From: an uncultured Phycisphaerales bacterium
GTDB lineage: Bacteria > Planctomycetota > Phycisphaerae > WQYP01
Length of the DNA: 64,000 nt
Reading direction: 5' to 3'
Assembly (NCBI GenBank): GCA_903868035.1
Contig: CAIPTQ010000140.1
Span: forward strand, 1 to 64,000
The notes under the pieces were generated by a model. The model made no database searches, was not told the DNA's origin, and worked only from the letters and a program-made list of their open reading frames with translations. The position numbers were made by a program, and so were the translations under genes. Shown one piece after another: positions 42,758-51,571 of the stretch (its first letter is position 1; each line of letters begins with the position of its first letter).

Positions 42758-44836
42758 ATGAATGCTTCCCTGTCCGTCGGCCCGCGCGGCCGCATGGCGT
42801 CGGCCCTGGTTGGTTTGGTCCTGTCCCTCGCCCTGGCGCCGTCGCTGGCGCAGGCGCAAAGCCTGCCGCCCGTCGCCAAGCCGAACGTCAACGCCCCCGT
42901 CACCGTCACCGACAACGGCGACACCTGGACGATGGACAACGGCATCGTCAAGGCCACCATCATCAAGGCCAACGGCAACATGCAGACGATCGACTATCAC
43001 GGCGTGTCCATCGTGGGCCGCAGCGAATATTGGGAACGCGTGCCTTCCGGCACCGTCACCCCGTCCCTGACCATCGACCCCAAGGCCAACGGCGGCCAGC
43101 GCGGCGAGGTTGCCGTCAAGGGCCTCAACGCGCCGATGGACATTGAAGTCCGCTACGTCCTGGAACGCGGGGTCAGCGGCTTCTACACCTATGCCGAGTA
43201 TACGCATAAACCCAATTATCCCACCGGTGGCTTTGGCGAAAACCGCTTCATCCTCCAGATGAACCCCACCTTCAACTGGCTCTCGGTCGACAAGGACCGC
43301 AACCAACTGATGATCGACAACGCGGATCAGCGCTCCGGCACCATGATCCACGCCAAGGAGCAGAGCATCATCGCCGCCGGCAACTACAAGAACTCCGTCG
43401 AACACAAATACACTTACTGTGCCATCATGTACAAGCTGCCCGCCTACGGCTGGTCGAGCACCAAGGACCACATCGGCGTGTATTTCATCAACCCCACCAC
43501 CGAATACATCGGCGGCGGCGCCGAAAAGATGGACCTGGTCTGCCACATGGGCGCGACCCTGCTGGACTACTGGACCTCCGGCCACTATGCCGGCGGCGCG
43601 GGCAACAGCATCCCCCCCGGCGAAAACTGGAAGAAGGTCGTCGGGCCGATCTTTGTCTACTTCAACGCCCTGGAGAACCCCAAGGATCCCACCCCGGCCG
43701 AGCTGGCAACGCTGGCCGCCACCCAGGGCAATCCCACCATCCCGGCCACATGGCGCGACAATTCCACCGCCTTGTGGCAGGATGCCATTGCCAAATCCAA
43801 GGACGTCAAGGCCGCCTGGCCCTATGACTGGGTCAGCGGCGTGGACTACCCGCACAAAGCTGAGCGCGGCAACGTCACCGGCCAGTTCATCCTCAACGAC
43901 CCCCAGGCCGCCACCACCAAGCTGCCCGGCCTGACCGTGGGCCTGGCCCATCCGGATTACAAGGGCACGGGCGGGGCGTTTGCGGCGCGGTCGGGCAACG
44001 GCGATCTGGTGACCTGGCCTCATGACGGCAATTACTACCAGTTCTGGAACGATGGCGCTGACGACGGCAAGTTCACCATCACCAATGTCCGCCCGGGCAA
44101 GTACACCCTCCATGCCTTTGCCGACGGCGTGCTGGGCGAATTCGCCAAGACCGACATCACGGTGGACGCCGGCAAGAACCTGGACCTCGGCAAGCTCGAT
44201 TGGCAGCCCGTCCGCAAGGGCAAGCAAATCTGGGAAATCGGCTACCCGAACCGCAACGGCGGCGAGTTCTTCAAGGGCGACGAATACTGGCGCTGGGGCT
44301 GGAACATCCGCTACAGCGGCCTGTTCCCCAACGACATCACCTACACCGTCGGCAAGAGCGACTGGAAGAAGGACTGGTTCTTTGAGCAGGTGCCGCACGA
44401 GCTCGACAATACGTGGAAAAATCCCGCCGCCAAGGATCCGCTGAACCAGCCGTTTGGCTGGGTGGCTCTCCCCCCGACCGCCGGCCAGAATATGTGGGGC
44501 ACGTGGGGCCGGGGCCGCGCCACCACCTGGACCGTCAAGTTCAACATGGACAAGGCCGTGTCAGGACAGGCGACCCTGCGCGTCGCGCTGGGCGGCGCTA
44601 ACAGCACCACCCTGGCCGTCGGCGTCAACGGCCAGAACGTGGGTTCAATTCGGCCGGTCTCGACGGATGCCCTGCGTTACAACACGGATCGGGGCGTGTG
44701 GCATGAGTATTCGCAGCCCTTCGACGCCGCCCTGCTGAAGGCCGGCGAGAACGCCCTGACGCTGACCGTCCCCGCCGGGGACGTCTCATCCGGCGTGTGT
44801 TACGACTATCTGCGGCTGGAGCTGGCCGAGAAATAA
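42758..44836 (+). CDS. Secreted rhamnogalacturonan lyase (polysaccharide lyase family 4)
   Basis: A 692-residue exported enzyme cleaving rhamnogalacturonan I by beta-elimination. After a signal peptide (ending LAQAQS) the N-terminal beta-sandwich catalytic domain shows YAEYTHKPNYPTGG, GENRFILQMNP and NSVEHKYTYCAIM. A fibronectin-like domain (FTITNVRPGKYTLHAFADG) and a C-terminal carbohydrate-binding-like domain (IWEIGYPNRNGGEF, then VALGGANSTTLAVGVNG) complete the three-domain PL4 layout. ATG 42758 is preferred because GGAG sits seven bases before it; an ATG four codons earlier lacks a site. Its unsaturated products are substrates for the GH105-type enzyme encoded 9 kb away. Confidence 0.88.
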   Translation: MNASLSVGPRGRMASALVGLVLSLALAPSLAQAQSLPPVAKPNVNAPVTVTDNGDTWTMDNGIVKATIIKANGNMQTIDYHGVSIVGRSEYWERVPSGTVTPSLTIDPKANGGQRGEVAVKGLNAPMDIEVRYVLERGVSGFYTYAEYTHKPNYPTGGFGENRFILQMNPTFNWLSVDKDRNQLMIDNADQRSGTMIHAKEQSIIAAGNYKNSVEHKYTYCAIMYKLPAYGWSSTKDHIGVYFINPTTEYIGGGAEKMDLVCHMGATLLDYWTSGHYAGGAGNSIPPGENWKKVVGPIFVYFNALENPKDPTPAELATLAATQGNPTIPATWRDNSTALWQDAIAKSKDVKAAWPYDWVSGVDYPHKAERGNVTGQFILNDPQAATTKLPGLTVGLAHPDYKGTGGAFAARSGNGDLVTWPHDGNYYQFWNDGADDGKFTITNVRPGKYTLHAFADGVLGEFAKTDITVDAGKNLDLGKLDWQPVRKGKQIWEIGYPNRNGGEFFKGDEYWRWGWNIRYSGLFPNDITYTVGKSDWKKDWFFEQVPHELDNTWKNPAAKDPLNQPFGWVALPPTAGQNMWGTWGRGRATTWTVKFNMDKAVSGQATLRVALGGANSTTLAVGVNGQNVGSIRPVSTDALRYNTDRGVWHEYSQPFDAALLKAGENALTLTVPAGDVSSGVCYDYLRLELAEK

Positions 44837-44866
44837 CCCAGTCTCCGGCAAATCCGAATATCGCGT

Positions 44867-44909
44867 TTCACCCCCCGTCGGGACGTTGATATAATGGACA
44901 ATAGTCCAT
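44867..44909 (+). promoter_or_regulatory. Promoter and overlapping operator of the DUF433/DUF5615 pair
   Basis: TTCACC (44867-44872) and a perfect TATAAT (44890-44895) are 17 bases apart. The palindrome ATGGACAATAGTCCAT (44894-44909) starts on the last bases of the -10 and covers the expected transcription start. That is the placement of an autorepression operator in toxin-antitoxin operons. It also argues against the ATG at 44894 as a start codon. Confidence 0.65.
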
Positions 44910-44923
44910 GGAGGCGTTGTTCA

Positions 44924-45277
44924 ATGCCCGGCATACCATCCATTCCGTTGCCTGATTTCCTTGAAGCCGCCGACGGGGAGCTTCGCGTCACGGGACATCG
45001 TCTCAGCCTTTTTGATGTGCTTTGGGAGTACAACCAGGGCCTCGCTGCCGAAGAGCTGGCCCTGCGGTTTCCCACGCTGAAGCGCTCCACGATTCATAAA
45101 GTGTTGGCGTTCTACCTGGATAACCAACCAGCGGTTGACGGCTACCTGAACGTATGCGCGGCGGCCCTGGATGAAAAGCGTCGTCGCGGACGACCGACGG
45201 TGTCCGTGGCCGAATTGCAGCAACGTCTCGAACACATCCGCCGGATCACACACAATGTCGCTGAAGTTTCTCATTGA
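44924..45277 (+). CDS. DUF433 antitoxin-like DNA-binding protein
   Basis: A 117-residue protein of the DUF433 family, small helix-turn-helix proteins that act as antitoxins to DUF5615 PIN-like toxins. The core GELRVTGHRLSLFDVLWEYNQGLAAEELALRF, then TIHKVLAFYLDN, is typical: a strand, then the HTH with a G-x-S/A-x-x-x-L pattern. The ATG at 44924 (MPGIPS) has GGAGG nine bases upstream and lies just past the operator. An ATG 30 bases earlier would sit inside the -10 box. The C-terminal tail is basic (DEKRRRGRP). The toxin gene begins 23 bases before this stop, so translation is coupled. Confidence 0.85.
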   Translation: MPGIPSIPLPDFLEAADGELRVTGHRLSLFDVLWEYNQGLAAEELALRFPTLKRSTIHKVLAFYLDNQPAVDGYLNVCAAALDEKRRRGRPTVSVAELQQRLEHIRRITHNVAEVSH

Positions 45278-45626
45278 TGAGCATCTGCGGGGGAAGTTTG
45301 CCCGCGCGCTGGCTGAACGAGCCGCGTCGGAGGGCGTCTTATTGGACTTGGTAGAAACCGGTGCCGCCGCTGGCCCGCCGCTGGGGATGAAAGATGATGC
45401 GCTGCTTGAGTGGGCCGAATCCCATGATCGTGTCATCATCTCATTGGACAAAAATACCCTGCCCGAGTTCCTCGCACGCCACCTGGCTTCTGGACGCGGT
45501 TCGCCGGGTATCCTGCTCGTTCGGCACACGCACTCTTGGGAGGAGATCCTTTATCACCTCGTATTATTGGCCGCAGTCGCATCTCCTGACGAATGCCGAG
45601 ATTGTTGCCTTTACATACCTTCCTGA
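45255..45626 (+). CDS. DUF5615 PIN-like toxin
   Basis: A 123-residue protein of the DUF5615 (Mut7-C-like PIN) family. MSLKFLIDEHLRGKFARAL gives the first acidic pair (Asp8, Glu9). DDALLEWAESHDRVIISLDKNT matches the central A-x-x-x-D-R-V-I-I-x-x-D core. GSPGILLVRH and the final strand follow the usual order. Family members are presumed RNases partnered with DUF433 antitoxins. The start overlaps the antitoxin gene, fixing it at 45255 although the frame is open further upstream. Toxicity has not been shown for this protein and is inferred from the pair. Confidence 0.85.
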   Translation: MSLKFLIDEHLRGKFARALAERAASEGVLLDLVETGAAAGPPLGMKDDALLEWAESHDRVIISLDKNTLPEFLARHLASGRGSPGILLVRHTHSWEEILYHLVLLAAVASPDECRDCCLYIPS

Positions 45627-45737
45627 TTCCCCTGTTATCGGCCCGCCCCCCTTTCGCCAATCTCACACCATCAACTTGCCCACCTTGCCGTTGAATCGTA
45701 AGTCATAATACACGCCCTCTCACTACTGAGATGAAGC

Positions 45738-46379
45738 ATGGTTATGACCCGACCCAGCCGCGCCCCGATTGCCCGCCGCCCAGCGCCCCGTGCGCGCGGG
45801 CGGGCCTTCACGCTCATCGAGACCACCCTCACCACCATTATTGTCGGCCTGGCTATTACCGCCCTCGTCAAGCTCGTCCTCACCAGCACGCAGCAGAACC
45901 GTTACACGCAGCGGCTGTCCATCGCCTGCCTGCTGGCCGAGAACTGCCGGGAGATGATGGCCAATCTCCCCTTCTGCGATCCGGCGGAGGCCACGCTCAA
46001 CTTCGGCCCCGAACCCGGCGAAACGCTGGCGACCTATAACGATGTGGACGACTTCGGCAGCTCCGTCGATGGCGCCGTCGGCTTTGATTCCACCGTCCGC
46101 CCCGATCTGCCCGCCGGCAGCCCCGTCGGCGTCGTGGACGCCGCGCGCCGCGTCATCACCGCCACCATCAACGGCACCCAGCAGGTGCCCCCCGAATGGG
46201 CCAACTGGCGCCAGCAGATTGCCGTGGACCCCGTCGATCCCAACAACCTCAACACCGTATACCCCAAACCCAACACCGCGCGCACGTGTGTCCGCGTCAC
46301 CGTCACCATCAGTTATTTGCCCCCCGGCGACAACACCTGGCAGACCGTGACGCAGTTGCGCTGGATCAAAACACGGTAG
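45738..46379 (+). CDS. Type IV pilin-like minor prepilin (PilV/GspI type)
   Basis: A 213-residue protein with a basic leader (ARRPAPRARGR) and the prepilin peptidase site GRAFTLIETTLTTIIVGLAI. Cleavage precedes Phe-like residue +1 region, and the conserved Glu+5 is present. The hydrophobic helix that follows packs in the pilus core. The C-terminal domain is beta-rich and ends VTVTISYLPPGDNTWQTVTQLRW, as in minor pilins and type II pseudopilins. It is the first of three consecutive pilin-like genes on this strand. No assembly ATPase, platform protein or secretin is in the window. Confidence 0.85.
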   Translation: MVMTRPSRAPIARRPAPRARGRAFTLIETTLTTIIVGLAITALVKLVLTSTQQNRYTQRLSIACLLAENCREMMANLPFCDPAEATLNFGPEPGETLATYNDVDDFGSSVDGAVGFDSTVRPDLPAGSPVGVVDAARRVITATINGTQQVPPEWANWRQQIAVDPVDPNNLNTVYPKPNTARTCVRVTVTISYLPPGDNTWQTVTQLRWIKTR

Positions 46380-46405
46380 CCCTGAAGAGGCCCTTGGAGC
46401 ATCCT

Positions 46406-48667
46406 ATGTTGTCACTCACGACAGTCTCGGCGACGCCCGGCAGCGCGGTGAAAAAACGCCGCACCCCGCGCCGTCCGGCGCAGCGCCGCGGCTCCTCCCT
46501 GCTCATGGCCCTCATGTACGTCACCCTCTTCGGGGCCTTGGCCGCCTCCATGACCCTCTTCGCCGGCGCCACCCTCGAGGATTCCGCCGCCAACGACCGC
46601 TCCACCCGCGCCTATGCCGCCGCCGAGAGCGGCATCTCCTACCTCATGCTCCAGTTCAAAATGCTCGCCCAGAAAACCCCCGGCACCGGCGGCGGACTGC
46701 CCATCACCGCCTCAGGCGCCATCACGCCGGCCATCGCCCGCACCCTGTTCTACGGCACCGGCGGGCTGGCCCCCAACCTGGCGGCCCAGCTCAACGGCAC
46801 CACCAACCTCCAGGGGCGCAGCGTCATCTACAATGCCACCACCATCAACATCCCGCCCATCAAGATGTTCAGTTCCATCGATGACTCGGCCTTCTGCCTG
46901 TCCATCGTTCAGGACGCCGCCAATCCGCTGGTCCTGCACGCCACGAGCATCGGCAAATGCTCCGGCGTCATGCGCGCCGTGCAACTGGACATCGCCATGT
47001 CCAAGCAGCTCAAATATGCCGTCTACTCCAACGTCGCCATCCAGTTCGGCAAGAACATCCGCGTGCAGGGGGACGTCGCCAGCACCTATGCAGGCACCAA
47101 CAAAGGCCCGCCCATCCAGAGCTTCTCCGACTTCCATTACATAAAAAATCTGTCGTCCGTGGACACCGACCTGGGAACCCTTCGCACCCTGCTGGCCAGC
47201 TACGACAACAACTACGCCAACCGCCTGGATGTGCGCAACCCCGCCAGCCCCGCCGCCATCGCCGCCGCCAATGCCCACCTCACCGACCGCAACGGCGACG
47301 GCTTCATCGACGAATACGATGTTTTTCTCAAGGGGGTCGATACCAACGGCAATGGCATCGTCACCGCTGGCGAGTTCACCGACCCCCACACCGGCAAGCC
47401 CTACGATGCCGACCTGTGGACCCTCCTCGACGCCCCCTTCGGCCCCACCACGCCCGCCCCGTGGCTGGGCTACAACGACGGCCAGCTCACCAATTATGAC
47501 GGCTACGCCAAGATCAACGGCACGCTCAAAATGGCCATCACCCCCTCCCAATGGCAGGCCAATTCCTCCTCCTGGCCCCTCTGGGGCGATGGCGGGGGCA
47601 CGCGCCAGCAGGATTTCATCGAAGGCCCCGTCATCCCCTCCGACCCCATGGCCGTCCCCGTCCAGTTCGGCTATGACTTCTCCAGCGACCTCACCATGAC
47701 CCCCGATGATTTCGACACCAGCGGGATCGACGCCAATATCCCCAGCGCCACCGCCACCGTCTCCGGCTCCACCATCACCGGCGGCACCCTCACCACCGCC
47801 ATGGCCAACGGCGGCACCGTCACCGAGCATTTCCCCTGCGATGTCTCCTCCGGCTGGCAGGCGACTTATAAACGCCCCGTCTTCCAGAACATGACCTTCA
47901 ACAATGTCCGCATTCCCAAGGGCCTCAACGCCAAATTCATCAACTGCACCTTCAATGGCTACACGGCCGTCAAAATGAACCCCAGTGTCGTCACCGGCGG
48001 ATCGGTGGGAACGTTGTCCGATGGCACGAAAGGCATTGTCGGCGGAACAACCACCAGCGACCCCGGCTCGGGCATGACCTACGCCCAACGCATGATCTCC
48101 GGCTCCTTCAGTGCCGACACCGCGCTGACCAAAACCACCTCCGTCGCTTTCACCCAGGGCAACAATCTCCATTTTTCCGGCTGCACTTTCAACGGCGTGC
48201 TCGGCGCCGATGTGCCCACCGCCTACACCCATTTCGCCAACTCCTGGGAGTTCGACGGCGTCTCCAACTTCAACAACCAGGTCGACCAGACCCAGACCAT
48301 CGTCGCCCCCAATACCAACATCGAAATGGGCAGCTTCACCAACCCCGGCGGCAACCCTTCCACCCTCTACGGCGTCGTCGTCGCCGGCAATATCGACATC
48401 CGCGGCACCGCCAACATCGACGGCTCCCTCATCGTCGCCGGCAACGGGGCCTGCAACACCACCCTGGGCTACTTCGGCACCACCGACTCCGGCCAGGCCG
48501 TGCCCACCCTCAGCCAGCTCCCCGCCGAGGCCGGCGGTGCCTACGGCCACCTCTACTTCCGCTACAACCCCAGCCGCGGCATGCCCAACGGGATCAATAT
48601 CCCCATCACCCTGTCCTCCTCCAGTTCCACCTACAAACAGGTCAACGCCTACGTCTGGCCTTGGTAA
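46406..48667 (+). CDS. PilX-like pilus-associated protein with large beta-rich domain
   Basis: A 753-residue protein. The N-terminus has a basic leader (KKRRTPRRPAQRRGSS), the hydrophobic helix LLMALMYVTLFGALAASMTLF and the segment NDRSTRAYAAAESGISYLM, which is the PilX/GspK N-terminal pattern (AAE-x-G near the end of the helix). The remaining 650 residues are rich in Gly, Thr and Asn with repeated hydrophobic strands (for example VAIQFGKNIRVQGDVAST, TLYGVVVAGNIDIRGTANIDGSLIVAG), suggesting a beta-helix or a long stack of strands. A calcium-like loop DRNGDGFIDEYD followed by DTNGNGIV is present. ATG 46406 with GGAG upstream is used. It may be a surface adhesin or tip subunit. Confidence 0.7.
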   Translation: MLSLTTVSATPGSAVKKRRTPRRPAQRRGSSLLMALMYVTLFGALAASMTLFAGATLEDSAANDRSTRAYAAAESGISYLMLQFKMLAQKTPGTGGGLPITASGAITPAIARTLFYGTGGLAPNLAAQLNGTTNLQGRSVIYNATTINIPPIKMFSSIDDSAFCLSIVQDAANPLVLHATSIGKCSGVMRAVQLDIAMSKQLKYAVYSNVAIQFGKNIRVQGDVASTYAGTNKGPPIQSFSDFHYIKNLSSVDTDLGTLRTLLASYDNNYANRLDVRNPASPAAIAAANAHLTDRNGDGFIDEYDVFLKGVDTNGNGIVTAGEFTDPHTGKPYDADLWTLLDAPFGPTTPAPWLGYNDGQLTNYDGYAKINGTLKMAITPSQWQANSSSWPLWGDGGGTRQQDFIEGPVIPSDPMAVPVQFGYDFSSDLTMTPDDFDTSGIDANIPSATATVSGSTITGGTLTTAMANGGTVTEHFPCDVSSGWQATYKRPVFQNMTFNNVRIPKGLNAKFINCTFNGYTAVKMNPSVVTGGSVGTLSDGTKGIVGGTTTSDPGSGMTYAQRMISGSFSADTALTKTTSVAFTQGNNLHFSGCTFNGVLGADVPTAYTHFANSWEFDGVSNFNNQVDQTQTIVAPNTNIEMGSFTNPGGNPSTLYGVVVAGNIDIRGTANIDGSLIVAGNGACNTTLGYFGTTDSGQAVPTLSQLPAEAGGAYGHLYFRYNPSRGMPNGINIPITLSSSSSTYKQVNAYVWPW

Positions 48668-48676
48668 GGAGACCAC

Positions 48677-49366
48677 ATTATCAAAAATCGAGCAGTAAAA
48701 ATAAAAAATCCCCACCCCCGCGCCCTGGCCCTCATCGAAGTCCTCATCTGCGCTTCCGTCTGCGCCGTGCTGCTCACCGCCACCGCTGTCGCCTTCCGCT
48801 CCTCCATCATGGCCTATCGTGACAACACCGACCGCAACCTCCTCCTCTCCCAGGGCCGCATCGCCATGCGCCAGCTCATCACCGAGATTCGCCAGGCCGA
48901 CGCCCACGGTCCCGTCAACGACGCCGCCGTCCCCAACGCCACCACCCTCTTCGCCCAGGGTCTGGCCACCGAAAACACCGGCATCCAATTCCTCAAGAAC
49001 CAGCCCGACGCGGACGACCCCGCCATCACCCCGGGCAACGCCTCGACCTACGTGCTCATCACCTGGTCGTTCGATCCCGTCCATTACCAGCTCACGCGTA
49101 CCCGCAGCGTGGGCGCGGGAACCCCGGTCACCGCCGTCATGGCCAACTTCGTGCAGGATTTCAAGGTCCGCATGGAACCCGGCCGCTCCGCCGCCAACGT
49201 CGCCGGCGGCAACCCCAACTACGACATCCTCACCCGCGCCGTCGTCAACATGGCCCTGCAAAACGTCGATGCCACCGGCAAGACGCAGTTCAACCAGGGC
49301 AGCGGCCTGGTCACCGAACGCCTCATCGACGCCGCCGTCCCCCGGAAGAATTATTCGGGGTCATGA
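48677..49366 (+). CDS. Type IV prepilin-like protein (PilW type), apparent ATT start
   Basis: A 229-residue prepilin-like protein. The residues RALALIEVLICASVCAVLL form the pilin helix with Glu at the +5-like position. They lie upstream of the first canonical start (GTG 48767), so a start inside the helix would destroy the protein. The frame is open back to a perfect AAGGAG (48665-48670) followed six bases later by ATT (48677), then ATC. ATT is a rare but genuine initiation codon. The leader IIKNRAVKIKNPHPR is basic as expected. The C-terminal domain (NLLLSQGRIAMRQLITEIRQ) matches PilW/GspJ proteins. It completes a run of three pilin-like genes. Confidence 0.75.
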   Translation: MIKNRAVKIKNPHPRALALIEVLICASVCAVLLTATAVAFRSSIMAYRDNTDRNLLLSQGRIAMRQLITEIRQADAHGPVNDAAVPNATTLFAQGLATENTGIQFLKNQPDADDPAITPGNASTYVLITWSFDPVHYQLTRTRSVGAGTPVTAVMANFVQDFKVRMEPGRSAANVAGGNPNYDILTRAVVNMALQNVDATGKTQFNQGSGLVTERLIDAAVPRKNYSGS

Positions 49367-49384
49367 AGCTTGTTCGTTGTAGTT

Positions 49385-49409
49385 GTTCGTAGTACAGCCT
49401 TTAGGCTGT
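49385..49409. repeat. Dispersed 25-bp palindromic repeat, copy 2
   Basis: Matches 37863-37887 in 24 of 25 positions and contains ACAGCCTTTAGGCTGT. It lies just after the pilin genes and just before the 12-bp-period array. Confidence 0.8.
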
Positions 49410-49420
49410 TGCCAACCAAA

Positions 49421-49571
49421 TTGTCCCGCAAATTGTCCCGCTCGTTGTCCACTCGAATGTCCGGCCTGTTGTCCATCCTAACTTCAATTCCCATCAACAG
49501 TTAAGCAAAATATGTCCCGGCAAATGTCCAGCCCGTTGTCCAACCAAATGTCCAGCTTGTTGTCCAAGCCC
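49421..49571. repeat. Two arrays of five 12-bp-period WTGTCC units
   Basis: The hexamer TTGTCC or ATGTCC recurs at 49421, 49433, 49445, 49457 and 49469, then at 49512, 49524, 49536, 49548 and 49560. Every step within an array is exactly 12 bases; the arrays are offset by 43. The other six bases of each unit vary but favour C and G at set places. The second array ends at the stop codon of the pepF gene on the other strand. No gene is evident in this 204-base gap. Confidence 0.9.
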
Positions 49572-51427
49572 TACAGCAGTTTCTCCAGCTCCCCCACCAG
49601 CTCCCCAAACCGCGCCAACGCCGTCTCCACCGGGGCCGGCTGCTCCATGTCCACGCCCGCGTCGCGCAACAAATCCAGCGGCCACTTGCTCGAGCCGCCT
49701 TTCAGGAACTCCAGATAGTCCCGCAGTTCCCCCGCGCCGCCCCCCAGCACCCGCCGGCTCAACGCAATCGCCGCGCTCAGCCCCGTGGCATATTTGTACA
49801 CGTAAAACGCCTGGTAGAAATGCGGAATCCGCAGGCACTCCAGGTCCAGTTCCTTGTCGATCACAAAATGCGACGCCTTCCCCGGCTTCTCCCCCGTCCC
49901 CGCCTTCACGCCAAAATACAACTCCAGCAGCTTGCGATACTCCTGCCGCAGCAGGTCCACTGTCAGCGGTTCGCCCTTTTCGACCAGTTCATGGGCGATC
50001 TTCTCGAACTCCGCGAACATCGTCTGCCGGATGATCGTCCCGCGTATCTCATCAATCGCATGATTGATCAAATACGCCTTCTCCTTCTTGTCCTTGGCCC
50101 GCTCCAACATATATTTCAGCAGCAGTTGCTCGTTGAACGTACTGGCCACCTCCGCCACGAAAATCTTGTACCCGTAATACTGAAACGGCTGAAACCGGGC
50201 CGAATGCCACGTGTGCATCGAGTGCCCCGCCTCATGCGCCAGCGTGAACACATGGTCCAGCACCTCCGGCTGATAGTTCATCAGAATGTACGGCGGCCCG
50301 TCGAACCCGCCCGCCGAGAACGCCCCCGACCGTTTGCCGGCATTCGGATACCGGTCCGACCAGCGCCCGCGCGACAGCCCGTCGAGCAGCGTCGTGCAAT
50401 AATCCGCCCCCAGCGGAGAAAGTGCCGCGCACACCGTCTGTATCGCCTGCTCATACGTGTAATGCGACTTGATCCCCGAGACCATCGGCACATAGGTGTC
50501 ATACATATGCACATCATTGATCTTCAGCGCCCGCTTCCGCAGGGCCAGATACCGGTGATGCACCGGCAGATGCTGGTGTACCGCCGCCAGCAGCGCGTCA
50601 TACACCGCCGCCGGCACGTTGTCGTCAAACAGCGACGCCCCCCGTGCCGAGGCATGCTTCCGCGCCTTGGCATAAAACACGTCCCGCTGCACCGACGCGT
50701 TGTAGCTCGCCGCCAGCGTGTGCTTGTGCTTCTCATATTCGCCGTAATACACATGAAACGCCTCCTTCCGCACCGCGCGTTTCGGCGATTGCAAAAACTT
50801 GGAAAACGACGAATGCCCCAGCTCCACCCCCACGCCCTTTTCATCCTTGATGATCGGCCACTTGAGGTCCGTGTCGGTGAGCTGCCGGAAGACCTGGCCC
50901 GCGCCCTCGGCCATGTTCCCCGACATCGCCAGCAACTGCTCCTCGTTATTCGAGAGTGTGTGCGGCCGGTAGCGCACGATGCGTTCGAGCTTGAGCTTCC
51001 ACTCGGCGAGTTCCGGGGCATTCAGCAGCACCGCAAGCGTCTCCTCCGGCAGCGCCAGCAGTTCCGGACTGATGAATGATGCCGCCTCCATCGCCTTCAC
51101 ATACACATGTTCGAACCGCCCCTTCATCCGCTGATACGTCGAATCCCCCTGATCACCCGACGAGTTCAAAAACGCATAGCTCCCCAGCTTCTCCCCCAGC
51201 CGCTCAAAGTCCGCATCAAAGCCGAACAATGCCGCCAGCGCCGCCGGCTCGCCCAGTTTCCCCTTGAACGTGGCGTACGTGTCGATCTGCTTCTGCAAAC
51301 GGTCAAATTCCGCCTCCCAGGCGGCGTCGGTGTCGAACAGCTTGGTCAAATCCCACCGATCCGCCACGGGTACGTCGGCACGCTTGGGGAGGGTTTGGGT
51401 TTTAGGTTTGCGAGCGGCTTTGGACAT
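49571..51427 (-). CDS. pepF: Oligoendopeptidase F (M3B metallopeptidase)
   Basis: A 618-residue cytosolic zinc peptidase that cleaves peptides of roughly 7-17 residues. The HExxH motif is in LAHEAGHSMH (His398, Glu399, His402), with the third ligand Glu in FVAEVASTFNEQLL about 25 residues later. The N-terminal oligopeptidase F domain (WDLTKLFDTDAAWEAEFDRL) and the final YKYATGLSAAIALSRRVL are typical. Length fits the family (about 600). No signal peptide is present. It converges with the pilin genes across a tandem-repeat region. Probably a housekeeping peptide-recycling enzyme. Confidence 0.95.
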   Translation of the reverse strand: MSKAARKPKTQTLPKRADVPVADRWDLTKLFDTDAAWEAEFDRLQKQIDTYATFKGKLGEPAALAALFGFDADFERLGEKLGSYAFLNSSGDQGDSTYQRMKGRFEHVYVKAMEAASFISPELLALPEETLAVLLNAPELAEWKLKLERIVRYRPHTLSNNEEQLLAMSGNMAEGAGQVFRQLTDTDLKWPIIKDEKGVGVELGHSSFSKFLQSPKRAVRKEAFHVYYGEYEKHKHTLAASYNASVQRDVFYAKARKHASARGASLFDDNVPAAVYDALLAAVHQHLPVHHRYLALRKRALKINDVHMYDTYVPMVSGIKSHYTYEQAIQTVCAALSPLGADYCTTLLDGLSRGRWSDRYPNAGKRSGAFSAGGFDGPPYILMNYQPEVLDHVFTLAHEAGHSMHTWHSARFQPFQYYGYKIFVAEVASTFNEQLLLKYMLERAKDKKEKAYLINHAIDEIRGTIIRQTMFAEFEKIAHELVEKGEPLTVDLLRQEYRKLLELYFGVKAGTGEKPGKASHFVIDKELDLECLRIPHFYQAFYVYKYATGLSAAIALSRRVLGGGAGELRDYLEFLKGGSSKWPLDLLRDAGVDMEQPAPVETALARFGELVGELEKLL

Positions 51428-51571
51428 GAATATTTCCTTTCGGTTTCAAAGAGCGGGAATTGTATCGCCTAGGCATTGTTTGGGGAAAATGGGTATCCTT
51501 TTACAACGATCATTCATACACCCGCAGCCGCCTGCCGTGCAATTCTCCTTTGTGACAGATAGGAGCCGACC

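Noticed and set aside
44894..44923. ATG at 44894 as the start of the DUF433 gene
   Set aside because: It lies within the -10 box and the operator dyad and has no ribosome-binding site, whereas ATG 44924 has GGAGG at a good distance.
46712..49261. A Gly/Asp/Val-rich antisense frame across the PilX-like and PilW-like genes, resembling a calcium-binding repeat protein
   Set aside because: The glycine-rich look comes from reversing Pro/Ala/Thr codons. The plus strand has prepilin signals, ribosome-binding sites and correct gene order.
49421..49571. The 12-bp-period array as a CRISPR
   Set aside because: Repeats are only six conserved bases with six-base variable parts, far shorter than CRISPR repeats and spacers, and no cas genes are near.
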